Source: an uncultured Prevotella sp. (lineage in GTDB: Bacteria; Bacteroidota; Bacteroidia; Bacteroidales; Bacteroidaceae). From it: a stretch of 5,556 bases of DNA. This document shows positions 1 to 5,556 of this stretch, one piece after another. The stretch lies in the NCBI GenBank assembly GCA_905234355.1, contig CAJOHP010000154.1:1-5556 (forward strand), written 5' to 3'. Position 1 is the first letter of the stretch. Every line of letters starts with the position of its first letter. Made by a program: the position numbers and the translations under genes. The notes beneath the pieces were generated by a model. The model did not search any database. It saw only the letters and a program-made list of their open reading frames with translations, and was not told where the DNA came from.

Positions 1-1
1 C

Positions 2-217
2 AACATGAACACCGAGCTCTTCACGGCAATAGACCGCACCAAGGTAACCACCATCACGATAGACAAGAAGAAAGCCCGCGTCGTATCGCAGCATCCGGAG
101 GACAGCTACGAACTGGTGGCCGACGAGACAAATCCCGCCATCACGGCCTACCTGCGCATCCTCAACCCGACGCAGTTCTGGAAATATACAGACTACCTTG
201 TGATTTCGACCAAGTAA
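2..217 (+). CDS. C-terminal fragment of an unrecognised protein (5' end outside window)
   Basis: This reading frame is open to the left edge of the window and ends at TAA 215-217. The ATG at position 5 is preceded by an in-frame Asn codon with no stop, so the true start is probably outside the window and the ATG internal. About 71 residues are visible. They are soluble and mixed in character, with a basic patch (Asp-Lys-Lys-Lys-Ala-Arg) followed by an aromatic-rich tail ending Phe-Trp-Lys-Tyr-Thr-Asp-Tyr-Leu-Val-Ile-Ser-Thr-Lys. No membrane segment or catalytic motif is visible. The alternation of short hydrophobic stretches and turns suggests a β-rich domain end. I do not recognise the family and assign no function. 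It lies on the same strand as ansA, 81 bases upstream, separated by a strong hairpin, so co-transcription is uncertain. Confidence 0.6.
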   Translation, partial: NMNTELFTAIDRTKVTTITIDKKKARVVSQHPEDSYELVADETNPAITAYLRILNPTQFWKYTDYLVISTK

Positions 218-233
218 GGTCTTGAAGGACATT

Positions 234-277
234 GGAGTCAGAAAGGGCTTTATGTTCCATAGAGTCTTTCTGACTCC
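234..277 (+). other. Long intergenic hairpin, candidate terminator or ansA leader structure
   Basis: A perfect 12-base inverted repeat, GGAGTCAGAAAG (234-245) and CTTTCTGACTCC (266-277), encloses a second stem. In that stem 248-254 (CTTTATG) pairs with 258-264 (CATAGAG), with one T-G wobble, around a TTC triloop at 255-257. Only G246-G247 opposite T265 interrupt the helix, giving about 19 base pairs in total. It sits 16 bases after the upstream stop and ends 21 bases before the ansA ATG. No run of T follows immediately; the next bases are TAATGGCTTTATT. A classic intrinsic terminator is therefore not certain. An RNA-stabilising, attenuating or repeat-type element fits equally well. Confidence 0.6.
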
Positions 278-298
278 TAATGGCTTTATTCCGACACA

Positions 299-1312
299 AT
301 GACAAACAAAGTCCTTATTGTCTATACTGGCGGCACCATCGGTATGGTGCAGGACGAGAACGGCTCGCTCCACCCCTTTGCGCTGGACCGCATCTACGAC
401 GCCGTACCTCAACTGAAACACTGCAGCTACCGCATCGACTCCGTGACGCTGGACAACATCATCGACTCGAGCAACATGACGCCCGCACAGTGGGCTGACA
501 TTGCTGCCATCATAGAGCGCGAATACGACAACTACGACGGCTTCGTGGTACTGCACGGCACCGACACTATGGCCTACACAGCCTCGGCCCTGAGCTTTAT
601 GTTCAAAAACCTTGGTAAACCCATCGTCCTCACCGGTAGCCAGCTCCCGCTCGGCATGCTGCGCTCCGACGGCCGCGAAAACATCATCTGCGCCCTCGAA
701 ATAGCCTCGACACGCCTGGCCGTGATACCGGAGGTGTGCATCTTCTTCGAAAGCCACCTCTACCGCGGCAACCGCAGCACAAAAATCAACGCCGAAAACT
801 TCGATGCTTTCGAGAGCTACAACTACCCATCGCTGGCCAAAGTAGGCATCAATATCTCGTTCCGTACCCACCTTTTCCTTCCCATGCCCACTGGACCGCT
901 GTCTGTGCGCACACACTTCGACCAGCACGTCGCCGTACTGAAGCTCTTCCCTGGCATAGGACCCGAGGTGGTGAACGCTGTCATTGGTACCCCCGGTCTG
1001 CAAGGCCTCGTCATAGAGACCTACGGCTCGGGCAACGCCCCGACCGACAAGTGGTTCATCTCGGCCCTCGAAAAAGCCATTCACGACGGCATCATCGTGA
1101 TGAACGTCACACAATGCAAAGCCGGAGCCGTGAAAATGCGCCAGTATGAAGCCAGCTGTGATATGGACCGCATAGGCGTCATCGGGGCTGGCGACATAAC
1201 AATAGAAGCCGCCATCACCAAGATGATGTACCTGCTCGGGAACTACCCCTCAGACAAGGAACACGTAAAACTGCGTCTCAGCCAGTCGCTTCGCGGCGAG
1301 ATTACAGAATAA
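299..1312 (+). CDS. ansA: Type I L-asparaginase (cytoplasmic)
   Basis: This enzyme hydrolyses L-asparagine to L-aspartate and ammonia in the cytoplasm. It is 337 residues long, against 338 for E. coli AnsA, and resembles it throughout. The first asparaginase signature is Tyr-Thr-Gly-Gly-Thr-Ile-Gly-Met (residues 9-16), with Thr13 as the expected nucleophile. The second is His-Gly-Thr-Asp-Thr-Met-Ala-Tyr (86-93), where Thr88 and Asp89 match the second catalytic pair. Lys162 in Arg-Gly-Asn-Arg-Ser-Thr-Lys (156-162) matches the catalytic lysine. Thr161 aligns with E. coli Thr162, known from that enzyme to bind allosteric asparagine, so the same control is possible by inference. There is no signal peptide, consistent with a type I rather than a periplasmic type II enzyme. 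The ATG at 299 is chosen because the protein then starts at the same point as E. coli AnsA. No Shine-Dalgarno precedes it. It is followed 11 bases later by the porT-like gene, suggesting co-transcription. Confidence 0.96.
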   Translation: MTNKVLIVYTGGTIGMVQDENGSLHPFALDRIYDAVPQLKHCSYRIDSVTLDNIIDSSNMTPAQWADIAAIIEREYDNYDGFVVLHGTDTMAYTASALSFMFKNLGKPIVLTGSQLPLGMLRSDGRENIICALEIASTRLAVIPEVCIFFESHLYRGNRSTKINAENFDAFESYNYPSLAKVGINISFRTHLFLPMPTGPLSVRTHFDQHVAVLKLFPGIGPEVVNAVIGTPGLQGLVIETYGSGNAPTDKWFISALEKAIHDGIIVMNVTQCKAGAVKMRQYEASCDMDRIGVIGAGDITIEAAITKMMYLLGNYPSDKEHVKLRLSQSLRGEITE

Positions 1313-1323
1313 AACACCGTGGC

Positions 1324-2043
1324 ATGAAGCATATAGGGCTTATAGGACTTGGTGTGCTTATAGGACTTATATGTCCGGCGAAGGGGGTGTGCCAGATTGG
1401 CAACCTCGGCCAGTTCGACAGCCGTCTGCTGCACTACGGCATCCAGGTTGGCTACACTCAATCCAAGTTCGACCTTGGCTTCAGCCAAGACGACAGCCTA
1501 CGGCGGACTCTGCAAGGGGTCACCTCGTACTATGCACCTGGGTTTCACATAGCCGTCATCGGCGACATGAGGCTGGGCCGATGGTTCAACTTGCGCATTC
1601 TTCCCGGCGTGACCCTCGTAACACGCGAAATCAGCTACTCGTGGGAGAAAGGATACCTTGAAAGCCACGTCATTGCAGAGCGCAGTCGCAACGTGGAATC
1701 CGTCTACGGCGACATACCTATCGAACTTAAATTCCGTGCTGTCCGGTGGACCAACTTCAGGCCGTACCTGACAGCGGGAGCCAGCTACGGCTTCGATTTC
1801 GCCTCGCTGCGCAAGAACCGAAACCAGACCAACCAGTCTATAGTGCGTCTCGAGCCCAGCGACCTACGCTACTCGTTCGGCGTGGGTTTCGACGTCTTCC
1901 TGCGCTACGTCAAATTTGCCATCGAACTGAAGGCCACCTTCGGCTTGGTGGACCTAAAGGTGGAAGACCCTGATGTCTACATCAGCTCGTTCGATGGGCT
2001 GAAATCGCGCACTTTCCTCCTGAGTTTCACTTTCGAAGGCTGA
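1324..2043 (+). CDS. porT: PorT-family β-barrel protein, type IX secretion/gliding (PorT/SprT-like)
   Basis: The product has 239 residues and an N-terminal signal peptide: Lys2, a hydrophobic core at residues 4-17, and a likely cleavage just before Gln24. The mature part shows alternating β-strand patterns typical of the Bacteroidota OMP_b-brl_2 barrel family. Features I recognise from PorT/SprT are Phe-Asp-Ser-Arg-Leu-Leu-His-Tyr-Gly (31-39), the Arg-Trp-Phe-Asn-Leu-Arg segment (86-91), Ser-Val-Tyr-Gly-Asp-Ile-Pro (126-132), Phe-Ala-Ile-Glu-Leu-Lys (198-203), and the C-terminal Ser-Phe-Thr-Phe-Glu-Gly (234-239). PorT is needed for type IX secretion in Porphyromonas gingivalis; its homologue SprT serves secretion and gliding in Flavobacterium. 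It probably sits in the outer membrane. The start is the ATG 11 bases after ansA; no Shine-Dalgarno is visible. Its last 17 bases overlap the end of the convergent hydrolase gene. A generic porin-like barrel is the alternative if the PorT match is wrong. Confidence 0.8.
   Translation: MKHIGLIGLGVLIGLICPAKGVCQIGNLGQFDSRLLHYGIQVGYTQSKFDLGFSQDDSLRRTLQGVTSYYAPGFHIAVIGDMRLGRWFNLRILPGVTLVTREISYSWEKGYLESHVIAERSRNVESVYGDIPIELKFRAVRWTNFRPYLTAGASYGFDFASLRKNRNQTNQSIVRLEPSDLRYSFGVGFDVFLRYVKFAIELKATFGLVDLKVEDPDVYISSFDGLKSRTFLLSFTFEG
1338..1368 (+). repeat. Two 13-base direct repeats with an 18-base period in the porT signal peptide
   Basis: GCTTATAGGACTT occurs at 1338-1350 and again at 1356-1368. The 18-base spacing equals six codons. 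It encodes a repeated Leu-Ile-Gly-Leu unit in the hydrophobic core of the PorT signal peptide (residues 6-9 and 12-15). It looks like a small in-frame duplication. A gain or loss of one unit would change the core by six residues without shifting the frame. Confidence 0.75.
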
Positions 2044-3376
2044 GCACCCACTCCGCCACCGCCGCCATGGCCTCTGGCGCCATGGTTTCCTCTATCTTCA
2101 CATATTCATCAGGCGCACCTGTAGTACAGTGCTGGAAGAGGTGGTTGAGGCCCTGCAGTTCGTAGCACTGGGCGCGATGCTTTGTAACCTCACGTATGCG
2201 GTCCAGATTAGGCGCGGCGACGACCTGGCAGTCTCGGCTGCCGTTCAAGGCCAGCAACGGACAGCGCAACTTGGTGAGATACTCGGCAGGGTCCAAGACG
2301 AGGAAGGTACGCATCCATCGGCTTTCTATCTGCTGCCTGAGGGACGAGGCGGCGCCACGGCCGAGGCCAATGCTCTCTTTCTGCTCTTTGTCGAGACTGA
2401 CGGTGTGGCGGTCGATGAGGGCTTTATAGTCTTTCTGACTGCTACCAGGTGGCATATCGAAAGCCTCGCGCATGCAGGCCATGCGCACCGCTACCAGACT
2501 GTCTGCAACACCGGCTGCAGCATATATGGCCTCGTTCTGCTGGAGGAGGATGTCCTTGCCGGCACATCCAGCGCCAGCCATCATCACCACGAAAGCAACA
2601 TCGCGGTTGCGTGCCGCCACCATGGCCGCTATAGCGCCACCCTCGCTGTGACCCAAGAGGCCCACCTGCCGACGGTCCACCCGCTTGTCTTTCATGACTG
2701 CAGAAAGGATTGCTTCGGCATCTTCGGCAAAGAGTCGCGTATCGGCGCTGTCGAGCGGGCCCGTGCTCTGCCCCACGCCTCGGTCGTCGTAGCGCACCGA
2801 GGCGATGCCGCGCGAGGCCAGGTAGTCGGCCAAGACGAGAAAGGGCTTGTGGAACATCAGCTCCTCGTCGCGGTTCTGCTGACCACTGCCGCTCACCATG
2901 ACCACCGTGGGGAAGCGGCGGCCGGTATTGCGTGGGAGGGCCAGAGTGCCGCTGAGGTGGACGGCATTGCCCTGGCTGTCGGTATAGTCTACCTCAACTG
3001 CTTCCTCATCAAAGGAGAATGGTGGCTGGGGTGTCTGCGGACGACGCAACTGGAAGAGTGTGTCGGCAGGACAGAAGGTGATGTCCTCTTTCAGCACTCC
3101 CTGGCGCCATACACCACGGAGGCACTCACCATCTGGCACAAGCCACATGCGGAAGCCCACCGAGGCACACTCGACGTTCAGCGTGTCGCCACGACGGCTG
3201 GAGAAGCTGGTGACAAGGGGGTCGGGGCTCTGCATAGGACTGTAGAGCACCGGCATGCTGTCGGTCAGGTGCAGACTCAGCGCCAGTCCTGTCTGTCGGC
3301 TCCAGCCGGTATACCACTGCCCGTGCGCGGCAAAAGCGGCACACAGGAGCAATCCAATCATAGCAAATCGTTTCAT
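2027..3376 (-). CDS. Secreted α/β-hydrolase (serine esterase/acyl hydrolase type)
   Basis: This 449-residue protein starts with a signal peptide (Met-Lys-Arg, hydrophobic core 5-17, likely cleavage Ala-His-Gly before Gln20), so it should act in the periplasm or outside. Residues about 21-115 form a poorly conserved β-rich N-terminal domain of the kind often placed before hydrolases in Bacteroidota. The α/β-hydrolase fold starts near 125. Visible motifs are Val-Ser-Gly-Ser-Gly-Gln-Gln-Asn-Arg-Asp-Glu (161-171, oxyanion-hole region), Arg-Tyr-Asp-Asp-Arg-Gly-Val-Gly (195-202), the nucleophile elbow Gly-His-Ser-Glu-Gly-Gly (Ser244), Asn-Gly-Ser-Arg-Asp (probable acid Asp382) and Gly-Leu-Asn-His (probable His412). 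A helical cap lies at about 275-350. The triad looks intact; the substrate is unknown. The frame stays open to an ATG at 3517, but the ATG at 3376 is chosen because it begins the signal peptide and overlaps the preceding TGA as ATGA. It is the last gene of the four-gene operon. Confidence 0.92.
   Translation of the reverse strand: MKRFAMIGLLLCAAFAAHGQWYTGWSRQTGLALSLHLTDSMPVLYSPMQSPDPLVTSFSSRRGDTLNVECASVGFRMWLVPDGECLRGVWRQGVLKEDITFCPADTLFQLRRPQTPQPPFSFDEEAVEVDYTDSQGNAVHLSGTLALPRNTGRRFPTVVMVSGSGQQNRDEELMFHKPFLVLADYLASRGIASVRYDDRGVGQSTGPLDSADTRLFAEDAEAILSAVMKDKRVDRRQVGLLGHSEGGAIAAMVAARNRDVAFVVMMAGAGCAGKDILLQQNEAIYAAAGVADSLVAVRMACMREAFDMPPGSSQKDYKALIDRHTVSLDKEQKESIGLGRGAASSLRQQIESRWMRTFLVLDPAEYLTKLRCPLLALNGSRDCQVVAAPNLDRIREVTKHRAQCYELQGLNHLFQHCTTGAPDEYVKIEETMAPEAMAAVAEWVLSLRK
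2065..2085 (+). terminator. Weak candidate terminator hairpin for porT, inside the hydrolase 3' end
   Basis: CCATGGC (2065-2071) and GCCATGG (2079-2085) form a GC-rich 7-base stem with a 7-base loop, followed on the plus strand by TTTCC. It lies 21 bases after the porT stop codon, a suitable place for a terminator. The T run is very short. The repeat is also explained by the coding of Met-Ala-Pro-Glu-Ala-Met-Ala (432-438) in the opposite-strand hydrolase, so its role is doubtful. Confidence 0.2.
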
Positions 3377-3573
3377 AACTCCGTCTCTTTTGTTACATTG
3401 TGGCCGTCTGTCTTCTCCGCCACTTTCTTCTTGGGATATCGTTTGGCCTTCTTCAAGGCCTCGGCTATAATCCATTCTATCTGCCCGTTGGCACTGCGGA
3501 ACTCGTCCGCGGCCCATTTCTCAATGGCGTCGTAGACCTCCGAGTCAATCCGCAGTGCAAAATTCTTCTTCAT
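3373..3573 (-). CDS. Small ribbon-helix-helix (Arc-type) DNA-binding protein
   Basis: The protein has 66 residues. The first 45 fit an Arc/MetJ-type ribbon-helix-helix fold: a short β-strand Asn-Phe-Ala-Leu-Arg-Ile-Asp (4-10) whose alternate residues would contact the major groove, helix A around 11-22 (Ser-Glu-Val-Tyr-Asp-Ala-Ile-Glu-Lys-Trp), a turn (Glu-Phe-Arg-Ser-Ala-Asn-Gly), then helix B (30-45). The tail from about 43 is lysine-rich and probably disordered. Such proteins bind DNA as dimers and often repress their own operon; that role is inferred here. The ATG at 3573 is chosen over the upstream ATG at 3678 because the extra 35 residues are only the permease gene read in another frame, and because the chosen ATG overlaps the permease TGA as ATGA. 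Its own TGA overlaps the hydrolase ATG in the same way. There is no adjacent toxin gene, so an antitoxin role is unlikely. No Shine-Dalgarno is visible; coupling may supply initiation. Confidence 0.87.
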   Translation of the reverse strand: MKKNFALRIDSEVYDAIEKWAADEFRSANGQIEWIIAEALKKAKRYPKKKVAEKTDGHNVTKETEL

Positions 3574-4747
3574 CGGGCAAACATCACTTTCTCGCTGTTG
3601 AACATCCGGGTGAGGCCCCACACCGCTATACCGGTATAAACCACATCGGAGACCAAAGTGACTATCACAGCACCCCATTCCAGCTCGTGCGAGAAGACCG
3701 CCGTCATCACCTCTATGCTGTTATAGAATGGTATAAGGTACACCACAAGGCTCTCGGAGGCGCCGTTCTGGAACATCGGCAGCAAGCCTGCAAGCATCAC
3801 CACCAGCATGAATGGCGTCACCATGGTACCGGCGTTCTTCACGTCCTTGGCCAGCGCCGACAGCAGACTCACCGCCGAGGCCATGATGAGCACCGAGGCG
3901 AGGATAACCAGCAGCAAGGCCACATAGTCGCTCGTGGTATAGTGGAATCCCAGATCCACCCCTTCATCCATGCCCACCATCTTGGGCAGCGAGAGGGCTA
4001 TGCCTACGAAACTCGAGATGCCGCTGAGCAGCGCGATGGCACTGAGCGACACAATCTTGCCCAGTGCAAGCTCGTTGCGCTTCATCGGCGTCACCAGCAG
4101 CGTGGCTATGGTGCCGCGCTCCTTTTCGCCGGCAATGCTGCTGGGCGCTATGGCCATCACGCCACTGAAGAGCATCATGATTATCAGCATCGGCAGTATC
4201 TTGCTCCATATCATGGCACCTATGCTCTCGTCGCTGGCCTGGTCGAAACGCTGTCCTTCCTCCTGCGGCACGTTGACCGTAAAGGTGCGTCCGATATTGC
4301 CGAGCGCCGTGCTGACGGTCATGTAGACGCGACTGGCGGCATTGTTGGTGCTGTTGTAGTATATCTCCACGTTGGGCAGCACGCCGCTGTCGGCCACCTG
4401 CATGCCGGCCATAGCTTCCTCGAACCGCTCCGGGAAGCGCACCAGCACCACATTGAGCTCCTTGTCCTCGAGCATCGCAATGTCCTCCTCAGCCACAGGC
4501 TGTTCCAACACTACCAGACTGCTATCCATGGCGCTGAACATCGGCGCCAAGCTTGCCGGCATATTCTCCACGCGCATCGTCACCACCTCGTTGGCCCCTT
4601 CGGTGATCATCTTCTGTATGCCACTGCCCATGAGGCTATAGATGATGTATATCAGCAGGCCCGGCATGATAACCGTGGTGAACAGCAGCTGCCGGTCGCC
4701 GAAGAAGCGCGCAAACTCTTTCTTGATTATTGTCCATGTGTTGCTTT

Positions 4748-4751
<4 letters not shown>
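3570..4751 (-). CDS. ABC-2 type exporter permease (NatB-like)
   Basis: This 393-residue membrane protein has the layout of the ABC2_membrane_3/NatB family. A cytoplasmic N-terminus (Ile-Ile-Lys-Lys-Glu-Phe-Ala-Arg-Phe-Phe-Gly-Asp-Arg, 8-20) leads into a first membrane segment at about 21-41. A large extracytoplasmic domain spans about 42-180. Further membrane segments lie near 181-203, 230-255, 276-300, 309-326, 334-350 and 361-381. Gly-Glu-Lys-Glu-Arg-Gly-Thr-Ile (208-215) followed by Leu-Leu-Val-Thr-Pro is the characteristic ABC-2 motif that couples to the ATPase. In Bacillus subtilis NatAB exports sodium; relatives export other compounds, so the substrate here is open. The ATG at 4751 overlaps the ATPase stop as ATGA and is preceded by a strong Shine-Dalgarno, which fixes the start. 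The stop overlaps the start of the RHH gene. It should dimerise and pair with the ATPase encoded just upstream. Confidence 0.92.
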
Positions 4752-5524
<773 letters not shown>

Positions 5525-5556
5525 CTTAATGTTTCATCGTTTGTATAACATTGGTA

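Noticed and set aside
230..258. Bacteroidota-type promoter (TTG at 232-234, TATGTTCC at 251-258) upstream of ansA
   Set aside because: The -7 element lacks the last two consensus bases of TAnnTTTG and lies within the hairpin, so the match is too weak to call.
280..498. ATG at 280 as a separate small gene starting before ansA
   Set aside because: It is in a different frame from ansA, overlaps it heavily, and encodes an Arg/His-rich sequence without recognisable features.
3374..3517. Longer hydrolase start at 3517 (47 extra residues)
   Set aside because: The extension would bury the signal peptide inside the protein and is the RHH gene read in another frame. The ATG at 3376 fits the ATGA overlap and gives a proper signal peptide.
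2129..3535. A 468-codon open frame on the plus strand opposite the hydrolase
   Set aside because: It mirrors a well-supported gene with signal peptide and catalytic motifs. Its product is rich in His, Ala and Gly with no recognisable domain, as expected from the antisense of GC-rich codons.
3373..3573. RHH protein as the antitoxin of a toxin-antitoxin pair
   Set aside because: Neither neighbour is a small toxin: one is a membrane permease and the other a signal-peptide-bearing 449-residue hydrolase.

Overview
The window looks like chromosomal DNA from a GC-rich member of the Bacteroidales (Bacteroidota). The evidence is a PorT-type β-barrel protein of the type IX secretion system, a secreted α/β-hydrolase of a style common in Bacteroidota, and gene starts that mostly lack Shine-Dalgarno sequences. 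No phage, transposon, CRISPR, tRNA or rRNA signal was seen. Genus cannot be assigned by eye.

Left part, plus strand (1-2043): the C-terminal end of an unrecognised protein enters from the left edge. An 81-base gap with a long, nearly continuous hairpin follows. Then come a full-length cytoplasmic type I L-asparaginase (ansA) and, 11 bases later, a PorT-family outer-membrane/periplasmic protein. The last two probably share a transcript.

Right part, minus strand (5524 down to 2027): a compact four-gene operon reads ABC ATPase, ABC-2 permease (NatA/NatB type), small ribbon-helix-helix (RHH) DNA-binding protein, secreted α/β-hydrolase. Each of the three junctions is a 4-base ATGA overlap, in which the stop of one gene shares bases with the start of the next, so translation is probably coupled along the chain. 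The ATPase and permease should form an exporter. The RHH protein is a plausible local regulator. The hydrolase carries a signal peptide and should act outside the cytoplasm.

The two transcription units converge and overlap by 17 bases at their 3' ends, so coding sequence is almost continuous from 299 to 5524. The only gene-free stretches are 218-298, 1313-1323 and 5525-5556, all under 100 bases. The most notable observations are the ATGA-chained operon with its embedded regulator, the one strong Shine-Dalgarno at the ATPase/permease junction, and the intergenic hairpin with a gapped copy of its sequence inside the hydrolase gene. The families are known ones; I see no clear evidence for a wholly new system.
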